From contig DFFG01000033.1 of the NCBI GenBank assembly GCA_002368795.1, positions 1-16,860 of the forward strand: a stretch of 16,860 bases of DNA, written 5' to 3'. Positions 6,626 through 13,480 of the stretch are shown piece after piece. The notes under the pieces were generated by a model. The model saw only the letters and a list, made by a program, of their open reading frames with translations. It did not search any database and was not told the DNA's origin. Position 1 is the first letter of the stretch. Each line of letters starts with the position of its first letter. A program made the translations under genes and the position numbers. This DNA is from Eubacterium sp. UBA3782. Lineage in GTDB: Bacteria > Bacillota > Clostridia > Lachnospirales > Lachnospiraceae.

Positions 6626-7504
6626 ATGAGCAAGGTTGCAGTGGTTTGCGACAGCAACAGCGGAATAACACAGGAAAGAGCAAAGGAACTGGGCATCTTC
6701 GTTCTGCCCATGCCCTTTATCGTGGATGGCAGGGAATACCACGAAGAGATCGACATCACACAGCAGGAGTTCTTCCGTCATATGGAAGATCCGAACTGTC
6801 AGGTGTCCACCTCTCAGCCGGCGCCGGGCGAAGTGACGGATCTTTGGGATAAAGTCCTGAAGGACTATGACGAGCTGGTCTACATCCCCATGTCCAGCGG
6901 ACTTTCCGCATCCTGCCAGACAGCACGTATGCTGGCGGCGGAATATGACGGCAGAGTCGAAGTCGTCAATAATCAGCGTATTTCCGTGACCCAGGAGGCA
7001 TCTGCCAGGGATGCGCTGTACCTGATCGACCACGGCTGGAATGCCCGGGATATCCGCAAAAAGCTGGAGGAGGAGAAATTCAATTCTTCCATCTATATTA
7101 TGGTAGATACGCTGAAGTACCTGCAGAAGGGCGGCAGAGTGACAGCTGCGGCTGCACTGATCGGCAGTATGTTCCGCATCAAGCCGGTGCTCCAGATCCA
7201 GGGAGAAAAGCTGGACGCCTTTGCAAAAGCCAGAGGATCCAGACAGGGCAGAAAGATCATGCTCGATGCCATCCGCAATGACATGGATACCCGCTTTAAG
7301 GAGTTTAGGGATAAGGGAGAACTGATGATCAACTATTCCTACACCTACAGCAGCGACGAAAGCCTGATCCGCGGCTGGGTAGAGGAGATCCAGGAGGCCT
7401 TCCCGGGCTATGAGATCACCGGAACGCCCCTGTCACTGTCCATCGGCTGCCACATCGGCCCGTCCTCACTGGCCGTAACTGTGAGCCACCGGGTAACCCT
7501 GTAG
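6626..7504 (+). CDS. DegV family fatty-acid-binding protein (FakB type)
   Basis: A 292-aa cytosolic DegV-family protein. Members bind a fatty acid and, as FakB, present it to the kinase FakA for phosphorylation before phospholipid synthesis. Visible family features are the opening VAVVCDSNSGIT with D9, the TSQPAPGEV ligand loop (S63, Q64, P65), the glycine-rich KGGRVTAAAALIG segment, and the C-terminal HIGPSSLAV loop. The start is ATG 6626, set by a strong GGAGG at 6616-6620 with a 5-base spacer; a longer in-frame reading from 6566 lacks this support. No fakA is present in the window, so the kinase partner would be encoded elsewhere. The gene ends 130 bases before a strong terminator and looks like the last member of the operon starting near 1324. 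Confidence 0.93.
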   Translation: MSKVAVVCDSNSGITQERAKELGIFVLPMPFIVDGREYHEEIDITQQEFFRHMEDPNCQVSTSQPAPGEVTDLWDKVLKDYDELVYIPMSSGLSASCQTARMLAAEYDGRVEVVNNQRISVTQEASARDALYLIDHGWNARDIRKKLEEEKFNSSIYIMVDTLKYLQKGGRVTAAAALIGSMFRIKPVLQIQGEKLDAFAKARGSRQGRKIMLDAIRNDMDTRFKEFRDKGELMINYSYTYSSDESLIRGWVEEIQEAFPGYEITGTPLSLSIGCHIGPSSLAVTVSHRVTL

Positions 7505-7634
7505 GCAGTAAAACAGAAGGTACAGAAATATACCGGATAATACATAAGGTACCCGGAAATACCGGTTGAAAGCAGCGACAATTTCCAGGAAAAACTACTG
7601 GCAATTCAAAGAAAAATAACAAGTGATTCGTTAT

Positions 7635-7663
7635 AAAAACCCCGTTGACAAAACGGGGTTTTT
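7635..7663 (+). terminator. Intrinsic terminator after degV
   Basis: AAAAA-CCCCGTT (7635-7646) pairs with AACGGGG-TTTTT (7652-7663) around the loop GACAA. The stem is perfect with A and T tracts on both sides, so it could act in both directions. It overlaps the rplU promoter. Confidence 0.9.
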
Positions 7664-7673
7664 GTGTCATAAT
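7645..7673 (+). promoter_or_regulatory. rplU operon promoter embedded in the degV terminator
   Basis: A perfect -35 TTGACA (7645-7650) spans the left-arm end and loop of the terminator hairpin. After a 17-bp spacer, made of the right arm and T tract, comes the -10 CATAAT (7668-7673). Transcription should begin near 7680. Confidence 0.8.
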
Positions 7674-7679
7674 CCCATC

Positions 7680-7763
7680 GTATGCCGCGCAGAGGGGTAT
7701 AAGTGTGTGCTTTTTTGGGGTACACCACCGCATCTGGCGAGTAATGATTATAGGAGGTGTCCT
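7680..7763 (+). promoter_or_regulatory. L21 leader region upstream of rplU
   Basis: This untranslated leader of about 84 nt precedes rplU. It contains a likely hairpin (GTGTGC paired with GTACAC around a T-rich loop) and ends in CTGGCGAGTAATGATTATAGGAGGTG. The position and the conserved tail fit the L21 leader described upstream of rplU in Firmicutes. Autogenous control by the ribosomal protein is the usual assumption. I judged it from memory and could not score it. Confidence 0.65.
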
Positions 7764-8072
7764 ATGTACGCGATTATTGCAACCGGTGGCAAGCAGTATA
7801 AGGTAGCTGAGGGAGATGTGATCCGTGTAGAGAAGCTGGGCGTTGAGGCTGGCGAGCAGGTTACATTTGATCAGGTTCTTGCTGTACGCGACGACGAGGC
7901 TGTAAAGGTCGGCGATGCTGTGGCCAACGCTACAGTTGAGGCTACTGTACTGACAAACGGCAAGGCTAAAAAGGTCATTGTTTACAAGTACAAGAGAAAA
8001 ACCGGCTATCACAAGAAAAACGGCCACAGACAGCAGTTCACTAAAGTACAGATCAACAAGATCAACGCCTGA
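7764..8072 (+). CDS. rplU: 50S ribosomal protein L21
   Basis: A 102-aa protein matching ribosomal L21, which binds 23S rRNA in the large subunit. It opens with YAIIATGGKQYKV, the family signature, and carries the basic C-terminal stretch KYKRKTGYHKKNGHRQ. The start is ATG 7764, nine bases after a strong AGGAGGTG; longer in-frame readings start in the leader and are not real. It is the first gene of a three-gene transcript with prp and rpmA, driven from the promoter at 7645-7673. Length and order are standard for Firmicutes. Confidence 0.98.
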   Translation: MYAIIATGGKQYKVAEGDVIRVEKLGVEAGEQVTFDQVLAVRDDEAVKVGDAVANATVEATVLTNGKAKKVIVYKYKRKTGYHKKNGHRQQFTKVQINKINA

Positions 8073-8105
8073 TAAGGGCAAATGCCTTGGAAAAGGCGGA
8101 ATCAG

Positions 8106-8438
8106 ATGACAAAAGTAACCATTTTTCAGAATGCATCCGGCAGGAACATGGGATTTGAGGTGTTTGACCACTCCGGGTACGCTGAGGCGGGCGAGGATAT
8201 CGTCTGTGCGGCGATCTCGATGCTGGTGATCAACACAGTGAACTCTCTGGAGAGATTCACCGAGGACTCATATGAGGCAGACGTCGATGAAGACAGCGCC
8301 AGAGTCCGAATCCTGTTCGACGAAGAGCCCTCCCATGACGCAGAGCTTCTGCTGAAATCTCTGGTCTCCGGGCTTACCGATATGCAGGATGAAGAATCCT
8401 ACAAGGATTTTATTGACGTAGTTTTCGTGGAGGTGTAA
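8106..8438 (+). CDS. prp: Ribosomal-processing cysteine protease Prp
   Basis: A 110-aa cysteine protease that removes the N-terminal extension of ribosomal protein L27 in Firmicutes. The catalytic pair falls on H22 (FDHSGYA) and C34 (EDIVCAAIS), exactly the positions known for S. aureus Prp, which supports ATG 8106 as the start (AAGGCGGA at 8093-8100). An in-frame upstream ATG at 8082 would add eight residues unlike the family. It sits between rplU (33 bases) and rpmA (3 bases). Its substrate, L27 with an LNLQFF/AHKKG cleavage site, is encoded next, so the protease and its target are co-expressed. Confidence 0.97.
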   Translation: MTKVTIFQNASGRNMGFEVFDHSGYAEAGEDIVCAAISMLVINTVNSLERFTEDSYEADVDEDSARVRILFDEEPSHDAELLLKSLVSGLTDMQDEESYKDFIDVVFVEV

Positions 8439-8441
8439 GAA

Positions 8442-8735
8442 ATGATGAACCTTAATCTTCAGTTCTTCGCTCATAAGAAGGGTGTAGGTTCCACAAAGAA
8501 CGGCCGTGATTCCGAGTCCAAGAGACTTGGCGCCAAGAGAGCGGACGGACAGTTTGTGAAAGCCGGCAATATCCTTTACAGACAGCGCGGAACCCATATT
8601 CATCCCGGCCTGAATGTAGGCCTTGGCAAGGACGATACACTGTACGCTACCGTTGATGGCGTCGTTCGTTACACCAGGAAGGGAAGAGACAGAAAGATCT
8701 GTTCTGTAATTCCGGTTGAAGCAGCAGCCGAATAA
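8442..8735 (+). CDS. rpmA: 50S ribosomal protein L27 with cleavable N-terminal extension
   Basis: A 97-aa ribosomal L27, whose mature N-terminus reaches the peptidyl transferase centre. It opens with MMNLNLQFF followed by AHKKGVGSTKNG. The nine-residue extension ending in QFF matches the Firmicutes pattern cut by Prp, giving a mature protein that starts at A10. Two tandem ATGs (8442 and 8445) are served by GGAGGTG at 8429-8435; I chose 8442 because it gives the usual nine-residue leader. The core signature GNILYRQRGTHIHPG is intact. A terminator follows at 8747. Confidence 0.98.
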   Translation: MMNLNLQFFAHKKGVGSTKNGRDSESKRLGAKRADGQFVKAGNILYRQRGTHIHPGLNVGLGKDDTLYATVDGVVRYTRKGRDRKICSVIPVEAAAE

Positions 8736-8746
8736 GAAACCATTGG

Positions 8747-8776
8747 GGCCGTCACGTCTACGTGATGGCCTTTTTT
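8747..8776 (+). terminator. Intrinsic terminator after rpmA
   Basis: GGCCGTCACG (8747-8756) pairs with CGTGATGGCC (8761-8770) with one G-T pair and the loop TCTA, followed by six T (8771-8776). Confidence 0.93.
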
Positions 8777-8876
8777 ACACGTAAGTGATAAGCCATTAGA
8801 CAGGCATGTCGGCATGGCCCATCGCAGAGTTTATGAGGCAGGTTATGCCTCTATCAGGAAAGAGAGGAGGAACGCT

Positions 8877-10175
8877 ATGTACGCAGATCACGCAAAGATC
8901 GCTGTCCGTTCAGGCAAAGGCGGCGACGGCCATGTCAGCTTTCGCAGAGAGAAGTACGTGGCTGCAGGCGGACCTGACGGCGGGGACGGCGGAAACGGAG
9001 GAGATGTTATCTTTGAGATCGATCCCGGTCTGAACACCCTTGCGGCATTCCGCCATCACTACAAATTCAAGGCGACCGACGGTGAGGAGGGCGGCAAAAA
9101 GCGCTGCCACGGCAAAAACGGAGAATCTGTCATCCTGAAGGTTCCGGAGGGCACCGTTATCTATGAGGCATCCTCAAAAAAGGTCATCGCCGATATGTCC
9201 GGTGAGAACCGCAGGGTCACGGTACTCAAAGGCGGCAGGGGCGGCAAGGGTAATATGAACTATGCCACGCCTACGATGCAGGTGCCGAAATATGCCCAGC
9301 CCGGACAGCCGGCCAGGGAGCTGGAGCTCTTTCTGGAACTGAAGCTGGCGGCAGACGTCGGTCTGATCGGCTACCCGAACGTGGGAAAATCCACGCTGCT
9401 TTCCCGGGTGAGCAATGCAAAGCCGAAGATCGCCAATTACCAGTTCACCACCATCATCCCCAACCTGGGTGTTGTAGATGTAGAGGGATGCAACGGCTTT
9501 GTCATCGCCGATATCCCCGGCCTGATCGAGGGCGCCGCGGAGGGAGCTGGCCTTGGCCATGAATTCCTTCGCCATATCGAGCGCTGCCGTATGCTGATCC
9601 ATCTGGTGGATGCGGCTTCGGTAGAGGGCAGAGATCCGGTGGAGGATGTCCGCCAGATCAACGAGGAGCTGAAGAAGTACAACGCCGATCTGGAGCACCG
9701 TCCGCAGGTCATCGCAGCCAACAAGACGGATGTCATCTTTACCGAGGAAGGGCAGGAGGATCCCGTCGAGCGCCTGAAAAAGGAATTCGAGCCACTTGGC
9801 GTCAAAGTATTCCCGATCTCCGCAGCCACAGGAAGCGGTATAAAAGAGCTGCTCTACTATGTGCAGGCCAGGCTGGATGAGATCCCGAAAAAGTCGGATC
9901 TCTTCCCGCAGGAGTACGATCCCGAGATGATGATGCCCGAGGACAATCTGCCCTACACGGTGGAAAAGTCGAAGGACGAGCCAAACACCTATATCGTCGA
10001 GGGTCCGAAGATCGAAAAGATGCTTGGCTATACAAACCTGGATTCCGAGAAGGGCTTTGCCTTTTTCCAGGATTTCCTGAAAACCTCAGGTATTCTGGAC
10101 CGTCTGGAGGAGGCCGGCATCCAGGAGGGCGATACTGTCCGCATGTACGGACTGCATTTCGACTATTACAAATAA
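8877..10175 (+). CDS. obgE: GTPase Obg
   Basis: A 432-aa essential GTPase that associates with the 50S subunit and links ribosome assembly to growth state. The glycine-rich Obg fold covers residues about 1-158 (SGKGGDGHVSFRRE, GGPDGGDGGNGGDV). The G domain follows with G1 GYPNVGKST (165-173), G3 DIPGLIEGA (from 212) and G4 NKTD (282-285). A C-terminal OCT domain occupies the last 80 or so residues. The start is ATG 8877 with GGAGG at 8866-8870; an in-frame upstream ATG at 8814 lacks this support. A hairpin GAGGCA/TGCCTC (8835-8851) lies in the leader. A weak promoter is possible, with TTTACA (8774-8779) overlapping the rpmA terminator T tract and TAGACA 17 bp later; otherwise obgE relies on read-through. 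Confidence 0.97.
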   Translation: MYADHAKIAVRSGKGGDGHVSFRREKYVAAGGPDGGDGGNGGDVIFEIDPGLNTLAAFRHHYKFKATDGEEGGKKRCHGKNGESVILKVPEGTVIYEASSKKVIADMSGENRRVTVLKGGRGGKGNMNYATPTMQVPKYAQPGQPARELELFLELKLAADVGLIGYPNVGKSTLLSRVSNAKPKIANYQFTTIIPNLGVVDVEGCNGFVIADIPGLIEGAAEGAGLGHEFLRHIERCRMLIHLVDAASVEGRDPVEDVRQINEELKKYNADLEHRPQVIAANKTDVIFTEEGQEDPVERLKKEFEPLGVKVFPISAATGSGIKELLYYVQARLDEIPKKSDLFPQEYDPEMMMPEDNLPYTVEKSKDEPNTYIVEGPKIEKMLGYTNLDSEKGFAFFQDFLKTSGILDRLEEAGIQEGDTVRMYGLHFDYYK

Positions 10176-10199
10176 GCAGAAACACAGCATAAGACAGAG

Positions 10200-10233
10200 C
10201 AGGAGGAGCCACAGGTTGGCCCTCCTGTTTTTT
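10200..10233 (+). terminator. Intrinsic terminator after obgE
   Basis: CAGGAGG (10200-10206) pairs perfectly with CCTCCTG (10221-10227), followed by six T (10228-10233). Confidence 0.93.
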
Positions 10234-10452
10234 ATGCCTTGTCAGTTAGCGGTGCAGGCAACAGGCGGGAAGATATAGTAGCAGAAATGATCTGTTCTAC
10301 ATGTATTAGTATAAATACATCAATTTCACTTCCCTGCTTTAGTGTGATAGCATAGAACATTGCACAAAACGCACAATCGTGGAAAGAGCATATTTAGGGG
10401 AATACTTGGAAAAACGTGACCATTGCACAATTTTTGATTCTATCCCCTTTTC
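10234..10452 (+). promoter_or_regulatory. Upstream part of the cooS regulatory region, with repeats
   Basis: This AT-rich non-coding DNA lies between the obgE terminator and the cooS promoter. It holds an inverted repeat, ATGTATT (10301-10307) with AATACAT (10314-10320). It also holds an exact 10-bp direct repeat CATTGCACAA at 10358-10367 and 10421-10430, 63 bp apart (about six helical turns), with a further GCACAA at 10371-10376. I see no coding potential on either strand. The repeats look like binding sites for a regulator I cannot name. Confidence 0.45.
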
Positions 10453-10472
10453 TTGTACAGAATGAAGTACAA
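10453..10472 (+). promoter_or_regulatory. Inverted repeat directly upstream of the cooS -35 box
   Basis: TTGTAC (10453-10458) and GTACAA (10467-10472) form a perfect 6-bp dyad with an 8-bp spacer. It is centred about 50 bp before the predicted transcription start and ends five bases before the -35. The placement suits an activator or repressor dimer. It is not a match to the CooA consensus as I know it. Confidence 0.5.
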
Positions 10473-10476
10473 AGAC

Positions 10477-10505
10477 TTTATAAAATCCGGCTTTTATGTT
10501 ATAAT
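10477..10505 (+). promoter_or_regulatory. Extended -10 promoter of the cooS operon
   Basis: TGTTATAAT (10497-10505) contains a perfect TATAAT at 10500-10505 with the TGn extension. The -35 box TTTATA (10477-10482) lies 17 bp upstream and matches four of six consensus bases. The predicted start is near 10512. GTTATAAT (10498-10505) is mirrored by ATTATAAC (10522-10529), an 8-bp inverted repeat centred on the start site. Confidence 0.8.
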
Positions 10506-10511
10506 TTCCCC

Positions 10512-10665
10512 AATTGTTAGGATTATAACGATCACTCTGTGCATTTTGGATCAATCTGCGATCCGGAAGGGGCAGAGGCGGCGTTTTTGTCCCGGCAAAA
10601 TGTTTGATGCAACCAGTATTAATGCAGCTTGAGTTGGCTACAAATATTAAGGAGGAAATGATGAG
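10512..10665 (+). promoter_or_regulatory. 5' untranslated leader of cooS
   Basis: About 154 nt of untranslated RNA. Possible hairpins are GGATC (10548-10552) with GATCC (10560-10564), and GGGGCA (10569-10574) with TGTCCC (10588-10593, one G-T pair). No complete terminator and no recognised riboswitch is seen. It ends in GGAGG (10651-10655) and overlapping ATG triplets: ATG 10658 opens the mini-frame ATG-ATG-AGA-TGA, whose stop overlaps the cooS ATG at 10666. Confidence 0.45.
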
Positions 10666-12564
10666 ATGAGCGAATTCAGACTGATTACACCTGAAGAAAC
10701 TGCAGCGGCTACTGCGGTTCTGATGGAGACGGCGGTCAAAGTTGGTGCGGACAGCTATACTTACCGCCTGAAGAATCAGACCCCTCATTGTAAGTTCGGA
10801 GAGCAGGGTATCTGCTGTAAGATCTGTACAATGGGACCCTGCCGTATTACGGCAAAGGCACCGAGAGGAATCTGCGGCTGCGATGCCCACGGTATCGTAG
10901 GACGTAACTACCTTAGATTTACGGCAGGCGGTTCCGCTACCCATTCCGATCACGGCCGTTCGATCTGCGAGACTCTGTATCACGCAAATCCCGATGGCCC
11001 CTACAAGGTAAAGGATCCGGAGAAACTGATCCGCATCGCTCATGAGTGGGGCGTTGAGACTGAGGGCAAGGATATCTATGATCTGGCTCACGAGATGGCC
11101 TATCTGGCAATGGGCGAGTACGGTAAGGTATTCGGCTATCAGAATTTCCTGAAGCGTGCTCCTAAGCACACCCAGGAGCTGTGGCAGAAGGCTGACATCG
11201 CTCCGAGAGCCATCGACCGTGAGGTCTCCTGTGCGATGCATATGACCCATATGGGATGCTCCTCCAAGGCAGAAGCCCTGATCAAGCAGTCCCTGCGCTG
11301 CGGTCTGTCCGACGGCTGGGGCGGCTCCATGGCTGGTACCGAGTTCTCCGATGTCCTGTTCGGAACTCCGAAGCCCGTTGAGACCGAGGCAAACCTGGGC
11401 GTTATGAAGGCCGAGAACGTAAACATCGTCGTTCATGGTCATGATCCGTCACTGTCCGAGATGATCTGCGAGCTGGCTGAGGATCCCGAGATGATCGCTC
11501 TTGCCAAGGAGCAGGGCGCTAAGGGCATCACCGTATCCGGTGTCTGCTGTACCTCCAACGAAGTTGCCATGCGTCGTGGTATCCCGATGGCCGGTAACTT
11601 CCTGCAGCAGGAGAATGTCATCCTGACCGGTGCCTGCGAAGTCATCGTCGTCGACGTTCAGTGTATCTTCCCGGCATTAGGACCCCTGTCCAAGTGCTTC
11701 CATACCAAGTTCGTTACCACTTCTCCGATCGCTCAGATGCCCGATTCCGAGTACATCGAGTTCGATGTTGAGTCCGCTGACGAGAAGGCAAAACAGATCG
11801 TTACCATGGCGATCATGAACTTCAAGAACCGCAAGCCCGAGCTTGTAAATATCCCGCAGCTGAAGCAGAAGGCAACTGTCGGCTACTCCGTTGAGGCCAT
11901 CAAGAAGACCCTTGACACCGTAACCAACAGCCATGTTGATCAGCTGAACACCTTAAAGCCTCTGATCGAGTGCGTGAAGTCCGGTGTTCTCCGCGGCGCA
12001 GTAGCTATGGTTGGCTGCAACAACCCGCGTGTACGTCCGGATACCGCCCACATTGCTCTGATGAGAAAGCTTCTTGAGAACGATATCATCATCGTTGCTT
12101 CCGGCTGCTCCGCACAGGCTGCCGCAAAGGCTGGTCTGATGGACAAGAGAGCAAAGGATCTTTGCGGCGCCGGCCTTCGCCGTGTCTGCGAGCTGGCAGA
12201 TATCCCGCCGGTCCTGCACATGGGCTCCTGTGTTGATATCTCCCGTATGATGGTTCTGGTCTCTGACCTGTCCAAGGATTCCGAGGACGGCTGGCAGATC
12301 TCCCAGCTTCCGGTTGTCGGCTGCGCTCCCGAGTGGATGTCTGAGAAGGCTGTATCCATCGGTAACTACGTTGTCGCTACTGGTCTGGACACCTTCCTTG
12401 GCGTCCTTCCGGATGTTACTGGTTCCAGCGAGGTCATGGACCTTCTGACCAACCGTGTATCCGACTGGGTAGAGGCTAAGTACACCTTCGAGACCGATCC
12501 CGACAAGCTGGTCGACGCTATGATCGAGCGGATCGAAGAGAAGCGTACCGCACTGGGCATCTGA
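10666..12564 (+). CDS. cooS: Ni-dependent carbon monoxide dehydrogenase catalytic subunit (CooS/AcsA)
   Basis: A 632-aa anaerobic CO dehydrogenase. It interconverts CO2 and CO at a Ni-Fe-S C-cluster and, with AcsB, supplies CO for acetyl-CoA synthesis. N-terminal cysteines fit the D-cluster (C42, C50) and B-cluster (C51, C54, C59, C70). The C-cluster ligands by motif are H257 (VVHGHDP), C295 (GVCCT), C333 (VDVQC), C451 (VGCNNPR), C481 (ASGCSAQ) and C522 (HMGSC), with the catalytic lysine K561 in SEKAVSIGNY. Nothing essential is missing. The start is ATG 10666 (GGAGG at 10651-10655, a rather long spacer). CGT is the commonest arginine codon, as expected for high expression. It heads an operon with cooC and acsB, so acsA is the equivalent name. 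Confidence 0.97.
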   Translation: MSEFRLITPEETAAATAVLMETAVKVGADSYTYRLKNQTPHCKFGEQGICCKICTMGPCRITAKAPRGICGCDAHGIVGRNYLRFTAGGSATHSDHGRSICETLYHANPDGPYKVKDPEKLIRIAHEWGVETEGKDIYDLAHEMAYLAMGEYGKVFGYQNFLKRAPKHTQELWQKADIAPRAIDREVSCAMHMTHMGCSSKAEALIKQSLRCGLSDGWGGSMAGTEFSDVLFGTPKPVETEANLGVMKAENVNIVVHGHDPSLSEMICELAEDPEMIALAKEQGAKGITVSGVCCTSNEVAMRRGIPMAGNFLQQENVILTGACEVIVVDVQCIFPALGPLSKCFHTKFVTTSPIAQMPDSEYIEFDVESADEKAKQIVTMAIMNFKNRKPELVNIPQLKQKATVGYSVEAIKKTLDTVTNSHVDQLNTLKPLIECVKSGVLRGAVAMVGCNNPRVRPDTAHIALMRKLLENDIIIVASGCSAQAAAKAGLMDKRAKDLCGAGLRRVCELADIPPVLHMGSCVDISRMMVLVSDLSKDSEDGWQISQLPVVGCAPEWMSEKAVSIGNYVVATGLDTFLGVLPDVTGSSEVMDLLTNRVSDWVEAKYTFETDPDKLVDAMIERIEEKRTALGI

Positions 12565-12584
12565 TCGGTATCGGCCAGATGTCA

Positions 12585-12659
12585 GGGCAGGCACTTTGGC
12601 CCGCCCGGTAAAATCCTGAATACTTGACCGCCGTCCAGGGAGATGTGTGCGGACCGCAC
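12585..12659 (+). other. Hairpin and palindrome in the cooS-cooC spacer
   Basis: The spacer between cooS and cooC is 130 bp. GGGCAGG (12585-12591) pairs with CCCGCCC (12600-12606) with one mismatch and an 8-base loop, but no T tract follows. Further on, GTGCGG-A-CCGCAC (12647-12659) is a 13-bp palindrome ending 35 bases before the cooC ATG. These could be RNA processing or attenuating structures that lower cooC relative to cooS, or an operator. No clear promoter is seen. Confidence 0.45.
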
Positions 12660-12694
12660 CGGATCCCAATCCAACGGATGGCATTGGAGACTAT

Positions 12695-13477
12695 ATGAAA
12701 ATAGCTGTAACAGGCAAGGGAGGCGTCGGCAAGACGACCTTCGCCGCCACCCTGGCCCGCATGTATGCAAGCGAAGGCAAGAAGGTACTGGCAGCCGATG
12801 TGGATCCGGATGCAAATCTGGGACTGGCCCTTGGTTTTACCGAGGAGCAGCTCGATGAGATTATCCCGATCACAAAGCAGAGAAAGCTGATCCAGGAAAG
12901 GACAGGAGCAGACGAGTTCAATCAGATCTACTCCCTGACACCGAAGGTAGACGACATCCCGGACAAGTTCGCAAAAGAGGTCAACGGCGTAAAGCTGCTC
13001 CTCCTTGGAACCGTAGATACCGCAGGACGCGGCTGTGTATGTCCGGAGCATGTACTCCTGAAAAGACTGATCCGTCATCTCGTACTTAAGAGCGACGATG
13101 TGGTCATTCTGGACATGGAGGCAGGACTGGAGCATCTGGCCAGAGGAACCACCTCAGGCATGGACCAGTTCATCGTCGTCATCGAGCCCGGCGCCCGCAG
13201 CGTGCAGACCTACCGCAACGTCAAGAGACTGGCTATGCAGCTTGGCGTAAAGCAGGTAAACGTCGTGGCAAACAAGATCCGGAGTGAGCAGGATGAGGAA
13301 TTCATCCGCAGCAGGATCCCGGAGGAAGACCTCCTGGGCTTTATCCACTACAACACCGAGATCATGGATGCCGACCAGGCCGGCTGCGCGCCCTATGATT
13401 ACAGCGCAAAGCTCCAGGACGAGATCAGGATAATCAAGAGCAAGATTGATCGTATTGAAAAAAATATGGAGGCATAA
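12695..13477 (+). CDS. cooC: CODH nickel-insertion accessory ATPase CooC
   Basis: A 260-aa MinD/SIMIBI-class ATPase that binds nickel as an ATP-dependent dimer and inserts it into CODH, or in some acetogens into ACS. It has the deviant Walker A GKGGVGKTT near the N-terminus, ADVDPDANLG as the switch region, and DMEAGLEHLARGT in place of the Walker B region. The metal-binding CxC motif is intact as C114-V-C116 within GRGCVCPEH. The start is ATG 12695 with GGAG at 12686-12689; an in-frame GTG at 12647 falls inside a palindrome and is rejected. Arginine codons are mixed AGA/CGC/AGG, unlike the CGT-rich cooS and acsB, which fits lower expression of a catalytic accessory factor. acsB starts three bases after its stop. 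Confidence 0.96.
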   Translation: MKIAVTGKGGVGKTTFAATLARMYASEGKKVLAADVDPDANLGLALGFTEEQLDEIIPITKQRKLIQERTGADEFNQIYSLTPKVDDIPDKFAKEVNGVKLLLLGTVDTAGRGCVCPEHVLLKRLIRHLVLKSDDVVILDMEAGLEHLARGTTSGMDQFIVVIEPGARSVQTYRNVKRLAMQLGVKQVNVVANKIRSEQDEEFIRSRIPEEDLLGFIHYNTEIMDADQAGCAPYDYSAKLQDEIRIIKSKIDRIEKNMEA

Positions 13478-13480
13478 GAG

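Noticed and set aside
10522..10550. Divergent promoter on the minus strand (TATAAT as the complement of 10522-10527)
   Set aside because: The -35 position reads TCCAAA (three of six matches), there is no extended -10, and no minus-strand gene lies to the left; an inverted repeat explains it better.
10339..11442. Open frame on the minus strand across the cooS promoter and 5' end
   Set aside because: It overlaps a certain CODH gene, its product resembles no family, and it crosses the regulatory region.
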